14,087 nt of DNA, taken from Chloroflexota bacterium (GTDB lineage: Bacteria > Chloroflexota > Dehalococcoidia > UBA2979). Shown here in pieces: positions 1 through 6,444 of the stretch; within the stretch, counting starts at the first letter, position 1, and every line of letters begins with the position of its first letter. The stretch lies in assembly GCA_002725365.1 (NCBI GenBank), contig PBOW01000090.1, positions 1 to 14,087 on the forward strand, written 5' to 3'. Under the pieces are notes generated by a model. The model saw only the letters and a list, made by a program, of their open reading frames with translations, had not been told where the DNA came from and made no database searches. Both the position numbers and the translations under genes were made by a program.

Positions 1-48
1 CTTCATTTGTCTTGGAACAATGTCATATGTGCGTACATCAACGATCAT
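1..48 (-). CDS. NIPSNAP-like protein, N-terminus only (runs off the left edge)
   Basis: Reading the minus strand from an ATG at 48 gives an open frame of 16 codons to the window edge, MIVDVRTYDIVPRQMK. A good Shine-Dalgarno sequence (TAAGGAG on the minus strand, bases 55-61) lies 7 bases upstream of the ATG. The start resembles the N-terminus of NIPSNAP-family small alpha/beta-barrel (ferredoxin-like) proteins, which commonly begin MI-x-x-RTY followed by a proline-containing turn. These proteins often sit beside oxidoreductases and hydrolases in catabolic clusters, but their reactions are mostly unknown. The gene is divergent from the HAD hydrolase at 183. Only 16 residues are visible, so the family call rests on a short similarity recalled from memory; that a gene starts here is better supported than its identity. 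Confidence 0.5.
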   Translation of the reverse strand, partial: MIVDVRTYDIVPRQMK

Positions 49-182
49 CAGTAAACTCCTTACACTGTGCGAGTATATTTGTACGACAAAAGATATCAAC
101 GAATGAAGAGTACGGGAACTCGCATATCATCCGTCCCTAACTATCCCGAAGCTGTGAATAGAACGTAAGTAAGGTAACCAGA

Positions 183-902
183 ATGTCTGATTTTGACTTA
201 ACTGAAATAAAAGCCCTCGCCTGGGATGTGGGTGGTACCGTATTTGACTGGCATCACAGCATCAAAAATGAGATATCCAAACTAGCTGAGGACTCCTCGA
301 GAAATATCGATCCTGCTCAGTTTACAAACGACTGGCGGACCACGATGTTTGAGCTCCTTCAACCTGTTCGTGAGGGTTTGGAATCTTGGAAGAACGCGGA
401 TCAACTCCATCTGGAGGCACTCGATATCGTCCTCGGCAAATACGATTGGCCGATGACTCTCAAGGAGAGAACAGAACTCAATACCATCTGGCATCGACTA
501 AATGCGTGGCCGGATGCTGCAGAAAATATAGAAAAACTTCGAAGTCGATATCGGGTAATCGTACTCACAGTCTTGTCGTGGCAAATCGTCGTCTCTTCAT
601 CCAAACACAATGGGATTTCCTGGGATGGAGCTCTTTCGTGCGAATTCCTTGACCACTATAAACCACACCCTGAGGCATACAAAAAAGGTGCCACGCTGCT
701 CGGTTTAAAGCCAGAGGAAGTTATGATGTGTGCCGCTCATCAGCATGATCTTAATAATGCCGCCGCTGCTGGGTTGAGAACTGCCTACGTCCATCGACCT
801 ACTGAAAAAGGCGCTGACACTCCAAACCCTATGCCCTCGATCGAAGAATTCGATGTTGTAGCAACCGATTTTAATGACTTAAGCGGGAAGCTCCTGGCCT
901 GA
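183..902 (+). CDS. HAD-superfamily hydrolase, haloacid dehalogenase type II-like
   Basis: A 239-residue cytosolic protein with the HAD fold. Motif I is WDVGGTVFDW with the predicted nucleophile Asp15 and Thr19; the acid/base Asp of HAD phosphatases (two residues after the nucleophile) is Gly17, as expected for the dehalogenase-like branch, which carries a non-acidic residue there. Motif II is near VIVLTV (Thr129), motif III contains HYKPHPEAY with Lys160, and motif IV is AAHQHDL with Asp189. The run from KHNGISWD to YVHRP matches the layout of proteins annotated as type II haloacid dehalogenases. Compared with L-2-haloacid dehalogenase, the Ser and Asn near the final Asp are Ala184 and His186, so true dehalogenation is doubtful; a C-O or phosphate hydrolase is possible. 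The ATG has an AAGG element 8 bases upstream. The stop is 7 bases from the convergent CoA-transferase stop. Confidence 0.85.
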   Translation: MSDFDLTEIKALAWDVGGTVFDWHHSIKNEISKLAEDSSRNIDPAQFTNDWRTTMFELLQPVREGLESWKNADQLHLEALDIVLGKYDWPMTLKERTELNTIWHRLNAWPDAAENIEKLRSRYRVIVLTVLSWQIVVSSSKHNGISWDGALSCEFLDHYKPHPEAYKKGATLLGLKPEEVMMCAAHQHDLNNAAAAGLRTAYVHRPTEKGADTPNPMPSIEEFDVVATDFNDLSGKLLA

Positions 903-909
903 TTACCGA

Positions 910-2328
910 TCACCACTGAGGGGAATCGCTTCCAAGAGGGCGAGAGCCAAACGCCCAGTATGGTTCTGTTTCTGACATGTGGAGAGATGGTGCGAGATGA
1001 CGCATCTCCCCGTATGGGGTGTCATGGGTCTCTAGAAAATCAGTGACATCACCGAGTTTGGTCTCGGGGCCAACGCCTTTAATCAAGCCTAGGTTCTGAA
1101 ACCACATGGAGGTCTGGGTCAATGAAACCTGAACATGCCATGATCCACCTTCCACTGCTCGCCTACGCAACGCTTCTAATACTCCATACGCTGCAAAATA
1201 AGCTGTGGTGTAATCGTTCACTGCTGCACCCACTAGCCGCGGTGCCTGCGGATCGTTCCCAAGAGCAATTCTCGTATCCGTATTAGGCTCCATTGGCGCT
1301 AGCTTGCCTTGGAGATCAGCCAGACCTGAGATAATTTGTGAGTACTGTTCGTACCCGGGTCGGGTGGCCCATGGACCTTCGTGACCATAACAGTTCTCCG
1401 AAACGTAGATAATCCCCGGACGTAGGCTGGCCATGTCGCTCGGCCCGAATCCTCGCCTATCGAGAGCTCCTTTCCGGAATCCCTGATTAAATACGTCGCT
1501 GGTCTTCGCAAGGTCCCGCAGAACATCAGCCTGGTCAGGATCGTTCAGGTCTATGTGTATTTGACGTTTGCCGTGGCCAGTATCCATTTCAAATACTTCG
1601 ACTGTCGGCAGATGAGGTGATGCAACATGCAATACCTGTGCTCCGTGCTCAGCGAGCGTTCTTGCGCAGGTCGGGCCTGCCAATACGCGTGTCAAATCTA
1701 AAACACGCAGATCTGAAAGTGGGCGGGCGCCTGAACTAACAGGCTCAGGAGGCGAATCGCCAATTTTGATTATTTCGACTACGGGCTTAGTGGCTAAAAT
1801 TTTCCCTTGCTCATGGGCTGCCCACTCCTCAGTGGTTCGCACTACACCACCTGTTAGATTTTTACCTACTAGGAGTTCCTCAAGCTCGAACGAATTTCGT
1901 TCCGACATCACCTGTGCAATTTCCTCAACACTGGCATATGCACTCACTCCGAGTTCGCCAGCCAATTCATGGGTTTCACCAAAGTTACTGTGTAACTGGA
2001 AATACCTGCCATCAGCACATTTGTAAATTCGCCTGAGATTTTCGCCAAGCGTGTCTCTTTCCGGCATTTCCGGAACCGACACGAACTGTGCCGAAGTTAA
2101 TGATGCTGCTGCATGACGAACATCGATGTTTATCGTTTGAGCAGTGTGTCCCTGCTCTTGCCAAATTTGGTCAATTTTTGAGCCTATTAATGCCTGGGTG
2201 ACAGCCGCACCCTCACCAAGATGAAACGGTCCGTAAAAAACTGGATCAGCACCAGTTATATCAATATCTGAATCAGGTATTGGAAGACCGGCAAGCGCTA
2301 TGGCTCGTTCTATCTCGTGTTTCTCCAT
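910..2328 (-). CDS. Family III (CaiB/BaiF) CoA-transferase, permuted two-part form
   Basis: A 472-residue protein that should move CoA between acyl groups in the cytosol through an aspartyl anhydride intermediate. Residues about 203-400 are the Rossmann-like core of the family: PLSDLRVLDLTRVLAGP (203-219), IDLNDPDQADVLRDL, RPGIIYVSENCYGHEGPW (303-320) and the conserved RPGYEQYSQIISGL. Asp372 in VNDYTTAYFAAYG sits where the catalytic Asp of CaiB, Frc and AMACR lies. Residues 1-200 hold elements normally found in the C-terminal half (ADGRYFQLH at 105-113, EEWAAHEQGKILA at 168-180, then a PPEP linker), so the order of the parts is swapped relative to ordinary members. I recall other proteins of about 470 residues with this layout, so it is probably intact. 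ATG start with GGAG 6 bases upstream; 49 bases after the MATE gene, so likely co-transcribed. Acyl substrate unknown. Confidence 0.9.
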   Translation of the reverse strand: MEKHEIERAIALAGLPIPDSDIDITGADPVFYGPFHLGEGAAVTQALIGSKIDQIWQEQGHTAQTINIDVRHAAASLTSAQFVSVPEMPERDTLGENLRRIYKCADGRYFQLHSNFGETHELAGELGVSAYASVEEIAQVMSERNSFELEELLVGKNLTGGVVRTTEEWAAHEQGKILATKPVVEIIKIGDSPPEPVSSGARPLSDLRVLDLTRVLAGPTCARTLAEHGAQVLHVASPHLPTVEVFEMDTGHGKRQIHIDLNDPDQADVLRDLAKTSDVFNQGFRKGALDRRGFGPSDMASLRPGIIYVSENCYGHEGPWATRPGYEQYSQIISGLADLQGKLAPMEPNTDTRIALGNDPQAPRLVGAAVNDYTTAYFAAYGVLEALRRRAVEGGSWHVQVSLTQTSMWFQNLGLIKGVGPETKLGDVTDFLETHDTPYGEMRHLAPSLHMSETEPYWAFGSRPLGSDSPQW

Positions 2329-2377
2329 TTAGTACTCCGTCATTCATCCCAAAATAATAGCGATTAAATTATCTGGC

Positions 2378-3730
2378 CTACATATTAGCGCGTCGCCACG
2401 CGCCACCCCTCACTGCTAATGCATTCATCACACCAAAGACAATCATTCCGGCCGCAGCAATAATGTATACAGCTTCAATACCCTCAAAAAGCCATTCAGA
2501 TACAACGAAACCGCCGCAGGACACAATCAGAAATCGACTACCTACCGCAACTATTGGCCACCGCATGGCTTTTGCACCCTGGGAAGCAAAATACAGACAC
2601 AATCCGACTCCGAAGAATAAATAGCAGGGGCCAACTATTTGAATATATTTTGTTGCTGCAAGAACAGTCGCTGGGTCATCGGTAAGCAGAGTTATCCACA
2701 TAGCTGGGAATATTGCCAAAATAATACCAATAGAACCTGACAACATAGCACCTGCGAGGCCTCCTATGAGGCCGATCCTTTCAGCTCTCCGAATATTCTT
2801 TGCACCAACGTTAGCTCCAACCATCGCGGTCATCGAGGTCCCTATACCAAAGACTAATGGGATCATCATCACCTCCACTCGCGAACCGATTCCATAACCG
2901 GCTAGCGCTACTGTTCCAAACTGACCAACCAATCCTGTCAGTGCCAGCGTCGTTCCCGCAGTTGCAAGCGGCGAAATCGAGGCTGGTAAGAATACTTGCA
3001 AGATGTCACGAAATAACTCGGAGTCAAATGCAAATCGGCTTAAACGCAGTTTCACTGCCTGATTGGACCCCATCAGCGCCACGACCATTACCGTACTCAT
3101 GAATGCCGCGCTGACCATTGGTGATACTGCTGCGCCTAAGAATCCTAATTTAGGGAATCCAAAGTGACCGAGAATTAATCCTGCCGAAAGTACTATCTGA
3201 ACCGCTGACCCAGTGACCGTCACCACAGCCGGAAAACGCATGTTTCCCATACCACGGAAAACTGCCTGTAGCCCTCCATTAAACCACAAGAAAATCCCAC
3301 CCAAAAATACAACATGACAATATGCCAACGCATTATCAATAATCTCGTCTCGTCCGCCTAGTAAAACCAGGAGGTCTCTGCCGAACAACAGGAACAACAA
3401 TAGAAAGCACAAGGCCCCAGCAGCACAGAGCATTATGGTGTGCCACAGCAATCTTTCAGCACGATCGGCCTGGCCACTTCCAAGACTCCTTGCTATTGCC
3501 GAGTTAACTGCACCACCAAAAGCTCCACCTGACATGGTCGCATTCACCATGAACAGTGGAAAAGCCAAGGCTACTGCAGCCAGAGGTGTTACTCCAAGCT
3601 GCCCAATAAACCAAATCTCTGTCAAATTGACAATCGCCTGAGTCAGGAAGGAAATCGTATTTGGAGTGGACATGCGTACCAGAAGAGGCGCAATCGGGTC
3701 ATGAAGAAATTGCTGGGTTCTCTGGTCCAA
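2378..3730 (-). CDS. MATE family efflux transporter
   Basis: A 450-residue inner-membrane protein with about 12 hydrophobic helices in two halves, the usual size and shape of MATE (NorM/DinF-like) cation-coupled exporters of drugs or metabolites. The N-terminus FLHDPIAPLLVRMSTPN followed by TEIWFIGQLG is typical. The two halves carry matching elements: SGGAFGGAVNSAIARSLGSG (68-87) and MTAMVGANVGAKNIRRAE (300-317), and FRGMGNMRFP (158-167) and SQGAKAMRWP (383-392). The start is TTG at 3730: a GAGGGA Shine-Dalgarno lies 5 bases upstream, and starting at the next Met (residue 20) would remove the conserved first segment. It is the first gene of a minus-strand pair with the CoA-transferase, preceded by a tandem 20-bp repeat (3759-3798). 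Substrate cannot be told from sequence; export of an intermediate or toxic compound linked to the CoA-transferase pathway is possible. Confidence 0.93.
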   Translation of the reverse strand: MDQRTQQFLHDPIAPLLVRMSTPNTISFLTQAIVNLTEIWFIGQLGVTPLAAVALAFPLFMVNATMSGGAFGGAVNSAIARSLGSGQADRAERLLWHTIMLCAAGALCFLLLFLLFGRDLLVLLGGRDEIIDNALAYCHVVFLGGIFLWFNGGLQAVFRGMGNMRFPAVVTVTGSAVQIVLSAGLILGHFGFPKLGFLGAAVSPMVSAAFMSTVMVVALMGSNQAVKLRLSRFAFDSELFRDILQVFLPASISPLATAGTTLALTGLVGQFGTVALAGYGIGSRVEVMMIPLVFGIGTSMTAMVGANVGAKNIRRAERIGLIGGLAGAMLSGSIGIILAIFPAMWITLLTDDPATVLAATKYIQIVGPCYLFFGVGLCLYFASQGAKAMRWPIVAVGSRFLIVSCGGFVVSEWLFEGIEAVYIIAAAGMIVFGVMNALAVRGGAWRRANM

Positions 3731-3758
3731 TGGGGTCCCTCAGTTTCAGTCGCGCACC

Positions 3759-3798
3759 CGTATCTAAAAAGAAAAGAGCGTATCTATAAAGGAAAGAG
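3759..3798. repeat. Tandem 20-bp direct repeat (two copies)
   Basis: Bases 3759-3778 (CGTATCTAAAAAGAAAAGAG) are followed directly by 3779-3798 (CGTATCTATAAAGGAAAGAG), 18 of 20 identical. The repeat lies 29 bases upstream of the TTG start of the MATE gene, within the 225-base gap between the divergent MATE and cupin genes. A 20-bp period is close to two helical turns, so it could place two regulator molecules on one face of the DNA. I found no convincing sigma-70 promoter hexamers in this gap and nothing else in it. Confidence 0.75.
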
Positions 3799-3955
3799 TG
3801 TGTTCGCTACGTTACATAGTGATCTCAGATAAACGCAAATATAACTTCGCAACCTGTGTCTGTCGCTCAATCAGCAATCCAGTCGGTGTTCTAGAATTCT
3901 CCCCAGCAATGAACACAACCGTGTAAATCTAATCAACAAAACAGTGAGGATAATT

Positions 3956-4477
3956 ATGACAACACGAAGAATCGTTACAGCCCTCGACGAGGAAGGTCAC
4001 TCTTATTTCAGGTATGACGGTGAGACTCCAGGGTATCTTGACCTGGGACGAGCAATCGACCACGAAATCTGGGTTGATGATCCAGCAAAACCGGACAGTT
4101 CTACAAGTCAGGATCCGGTAGACACGGATATATTCAATCTCTCTCCCCCCAAAGGTGGGTCAGTGGTGAGGGTATTCACATTTCTCCCTAATAATGAAAT
4201 CTCAAACTCACCTGATGTTATTGCTGAAGCCACTCGACGATTTAACACGGCAGACTCGATGGATCCTGACAATCCAGGCATGCACACCACGCCTACTCTT
4301 GACTATGGAATCGTTTTGTCAGGCGAAATAACCCTCGAGCTCGATAATGGAAGTGCTCACTTATCGACCGGTGATGTCGTTGTACAGCGGGCCACCTCTC
4401 ACGCGTGGAGGAATACTTCTGCACACCCGTGCACGATGCTTTTCGTACTTATATCGAGTCCCAACTACGCGGATTAA
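3956..4477 (+). CDS. Cupin domain protein
   Basis: A 173-residue protein with one cupin beta-barrel in its C-terminal half. Motif 1 is GMHTTPTLDYGIVLSGE (108-124) and motif 2 is GDVVVQRATSHAWRN (139-153). His110 and His149 are in place as metal ligands, but the second His of motif 1 is Thr112 and the usual Glu is Asp116, a pattern I associate with a large family of small cupins in catabolic clusters. The N-terminal 90 residues (DEEGHSYFRYDG, later VVRVFTFLP) probably form part of the same sheet. The ATG at 3956 is preferred to the in-frame GTG at 3944 because GAGGA lies 5 bases before the ATG and would overlap coding sequence otherwise. It stands alone on the plus strand, with its stop 33 bases from the convergent aldose dehydrogenase stop. 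Function unknown; an isomerase, decarboxylase or dioxygenase-like role are all possible. Confidence 0.85.
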   Translation: MTTRRIVTALDEEGHSYFRYDGETPGYLDLGRAIDHEIWVDDPAKPDSSTSQDPVDTDIFNLSPPKGGSVVRVFTFLPNNEISNSPDVIAEATRRFNTADSMDPDNPGMHTTPTLDYGIVLSGEITLELDNGSAHLSTGDVVVQRATSHAWRNTSAHPCTMLFVLISSPNYAD

Positions 4478-4510
4478 GGATTGTGTGGCAGTCTTCCAAA
4501 TATCATTTAA

Positions 4511-5464
4511 TCAAAAATTGAAGGGAACTGAGCCGTGTCTCGTGCCTATCATGAATATGTCTGCCACGACGATCAACGGGTCAACATTGACTTCACTCTC
4601 ACCAGACAAAATTAACTCAGACATTCGGCTATAAAGACGCGCGTATTCCTGACTCGGCCCTAATTCGTATCGCACACCATCGATTCTGAGAATAGTTGCC
4701 GAGCGCTCAAGTCTAAGTTCTCCCTGATCGGTGACGATATGCATATCCCAGATAGGCTTACCTTCATGTCTGAAATTAAACGAGGCCCGCACCACTGAAT
4801 CAAAAATTAATTCTGCCTGTATAGGTTGTCCGCGATTTTCAGGATATACGAGCGAGGCTTCGGTAACCCGTAGAGGATGTGGGATAATTTCAGTAAGAAT
4901 CGAAATCGCATTGATACCCGTGTCAAATACTCCTATACCACCAGGCTCGAATATCCAATCCTGATTCCGAACGCCGCGATGACCACCTCGGTCCCGATCA
5001 TCACCGGCGTTGTTCACGTGGAACTGTCTTATATCTTCGTGCCACGTGACTGTTGCCTCTTCTATGACTTTGTCAGCCAACCATTCTTTCGCCGGAGAGA
5101 CACCCGGAGCCATCTGACTGTGCCAAGTCGTAAATAATGTTCGGTCGCATGCTTCAGCAAGTTTTTGTAAGTGGTTTATCTCAGAGATCGTGGCTCCTGG
5201 AGGCTTCTCCAACATCACATGTAAGCCTGCTTTTAGCGCTTTTACCGCGTATTCAAAACGGGCTATGGCAGGAACACAGAACGAAACAACCTCAACATCT
5301 TTTCGTTCCAAAAGAAATTGGTCAAAGTCTGTATATGAATCGACTCCCTCAACAGTACCCTCTAAAGCGACGGTTGCTACAAGATTCCAGGCATCACTCA
5401 TAGAAATATTAGGAACATGCTGCGATTTCGCAATCTTGCCCACTCCAACAAGTGCAATATTCAC
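4511..5464 (-). CDS. Gfo/Idh/MocA oxidoreductase, D-galactose / L-arabinose 1-dehydrogenase-like
   Basis: A 317-residue NAD(P)-dependent dehydrogenase. The N-terminus MNIALVGVGKIAKSQHVPNI is a Rossmann GxGxxA motif followed by the QHVP turn typical of this subgroup; LEKPPGA (85-91) holds the conserved EKP lysine (Lys87). The stretch FEPGGIGVFDTGINAISILT (172-191), followed by PENRGQPIQAEL, closely resembles bacterial D-galactose 1-dehydrogenase and L-arabinose 1-dehydrogenase, which oxidise aldoses to lactones; Asp181 and Asn185 keep the family spacing. The start chosen is GTG at 5464, with AGGGGAG 10 bases upstream. The frame stays open to an ATG at 5536, but those 24 extra residues precede the family's N-terminus and the start would lie inside a palindrome. 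It is divergent from the HpaI-type aldolase, which suggests a shared sugar-acid pathway. The exact sugar is not determined. Confidence 0.85.
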   Translation of the reverse strand: MNIALVGVGKIAKSQHVPNISMSDAWNLVATVALEGTVEGVDSYTDFDQFLLERKDVEVVSFCVPAIARFEYAVKALKAGLHVMLEKPPGATISEINHLQKLAEACDRTLFTTWHSQMAPGVSPAKEWLADKVIEEATVTWHEDIRQFHVNNAGDDRDRGGHRGVRNQDWIFEPGGIGVFDTGINAISILTEIIPHPLRVTEASLVYPENRGQPIQAELIFDSVVRASFNFRHEGKPIWDMHIVTDQGELRLERSATILRIDGVRYELGPSQEYARLYSRMSELILSGESEVNVDPLIVVADIFMIGTRHGSVPFNF

Positions 5465-5530
5465 GACTAGCGGTCTCCCCTGTGTATTGCTTGCCAACAA
5501 GTTAGCTGCAAGTGTAAGCAAACAACAAAC

Positions 5531-5567
5531 TCTCAACCTTGTCCTAGTTAATAGGACAAGGTTGAGA
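5531..5567. promoter_or_regulatory. 37-bp perfect palindrome, probable operator
   Basis: Left arm TCTCAACCTTGTCCTA (5531-5546) and right arm TAGGACAAGGTTGAGA (5552-5567) are perfect 16-bp inverted complements around a 5-base centre, GTTAA. It sits 66 bases upstream of the aldose dehydrogenase start and 85 bases upstream of the aldolase start, between two divergent genes. There is no T-run on either side, so it is not a standard terminator. The TTGTCC...GGACAA core is the kind of two-fold site bound by dimeric repressors such as GntR/FCD or LacI-type regulators, but no regulator gene lies in the window, so the partner is unknown. Confidence 0.7.
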
Positions 5568-5609
5568 CTAGCTGTAAGACGTAGGAGAGTCTACGATTTA
5601 CCGACAAAA

Positions 5610-5625
5610 GACTCAAAGTTGAGTC
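5610..5625. promoter_or_regulatory. Second inverted repeat in the same divergent region
   Basis: GACTCAA (5610-5616) and TTGAGTC (5619-5625) are perfect 7-bp inverted complements separated by AG. It lies 27 bases before the aldolase ATG, where a bound protein could block transcription or ribosome access. It shares the CTCAA/TTGAG half-site with the outer ends of the palindrome at 5531-5567, so both could be read by the same regulator. A weaker inverted repeat, CGTAG/CTACG (5580-5584 and 5591-5595), lies between them. Confidence 0.4.
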
Positions 5626-5652
5626 GTCAAAAACAATTAGGGGTGCGAACAG

Positions 5653-6408
5653 ATGAATACAATTAAAGATCGACTGAAAGCAGGCAAAGCAGTTGTCGGT
5701 ACAGCTGGATCAGTTTCCGAGGAAAACATGGCTCTCCTCGCTGATTCAGGCCTGGATTTTTTGCTTTTTGATACTCAACACTCGTTTATTGAGCCAAAAC
5801 AATATCAGAGGGCGATAGCAGCGATGAGAGGGAAGCCTGCAGCACCGATCATGCGAGTGAGTGAAAACCGGCCTGACCTAATTTGTTTTGCCTTAGACCT
5901 AGGCGTACGGGGTGTCATAGTCCCGATGGTAAATACCAAAGAAGAGGCCACGGCGATGGTAAGAGCCTGCAAATATTCTCCTGATGGGGACAGAAGTCAT
6001 GCCGGCGTGCGGGGCGAGTGGGGTGAATATAAGGACTATCGCGACCACTTAGACACTGTTAATAATGACTTGCTCATTATTCCAATGATTGAGACACAGC
6101 AGGCTATCGCTAATATTGACGAGATACTCAGCGTCCCAGGAATCGACGTATTGCTTGTAGGTCCGTCCGACCTCTCAATTGAACTAGATGTGCCTCTTGA
6201 TTACCCGAGCGACACCTATCAGGCTGGTCTCGACACAATTGCTGAAGCTTGCAAAAGGCATGATGTTGTGCCAGGTATGTACTTTATCCCCCCTGGGATG
6301 GATCCAAACTTCTACATCGAAAAAGGATTCAAATTCTTTACTATGCCTTGGGCCCCTTGGGCACTTCAGGGAGTGGAGACTGCCCTCACGGGGATAAACA
6401 GAGACTAG
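5653..6408 (+). CDS. HpcH/HpaI-family class II aldolase
   Basis: A 251-residue metal-dependent aldolase of the family that cleaves 2-keto-3-deoxy sugar acids, 4-hydroxy-2-oxoheptanedioate and related compounds to pyruvate plus an aldehyde. All four key residues known from E. coli HpaI are present at a constant offset of two: His43 in FDTQHSF (HpaI His45), Arg68 in IMRVSEN (Arg70), metal ligand Glu147 in PMIETQQA (Glu149) and metal ligand Asp173 in VGPSDLSIEL (Asp175). The Glu before the active-site His in many relatives is Gln42 here. The ATG has AGGGG 9 bases upstream. First gene of the seven-gene plus-strand run and divergent from the aldose dehydrogenase; both probably respond to the palindromes between them. 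Substrate could be a keto-deoxy-aldonate or -aldarate; an acyclic keto acid cannot be ruled out. Confidence 0.92.
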   Translation: MNTIKDRLKAGKAVVGTAGSVSEENMALLADSGLDFLLFDTQHSFIEPKQYQRAIAAMRGKPAAPIMRVSENRPDLICFALDLGVRGVIVPMVNTKEEATAMVRACKYSPDGDRSHAGVRGEWGEYKDYRDHLDTVNNDLLIIPMIETQQAIANIDEILSVPGIDVLLVGPSDLSIELDVPLDYPSDTYQAGLDTIAEACKRHDVVPGMYFIPPGMDPNFYIEKGFKFFTMPWAPWALQGVETALTGINRD

Positions 6409-6444
6409 ACGCGCTGGTTCGTTCGGCTAATCTGACACAAGCCA

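Noticed and set aside
67..124. 7-bp inverted repeat TGCGAGT (68-74) and ACTCGCA (118-124) upstream of the HAD gene.
   Set aside because: Short arms 43 bases apart are expected by chance at this scale.
5465..5536. Longer N-terminus for the aldose dehydrogenase from ATG at 5536.
   Set aside because: It would start inside the palindrome, add 24 residues before the Rossmann strand, and ignore the better ribosome site before GTG at 5464.
5531..5567. Palindrome as a transcription terminator.
   Set aside because: It lies between the starts of divergent genes rather than after a stop, and no T-run follows on either strand.
5190..5666. Plus-strand open frame of 158 codons opposite the aldose dehydrogenase.
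   Set aside because: It lies mostly antisense to a gene with clear family motifs, has a low-complexity composition rich in Ser and Thr, and runs through the palindrome.
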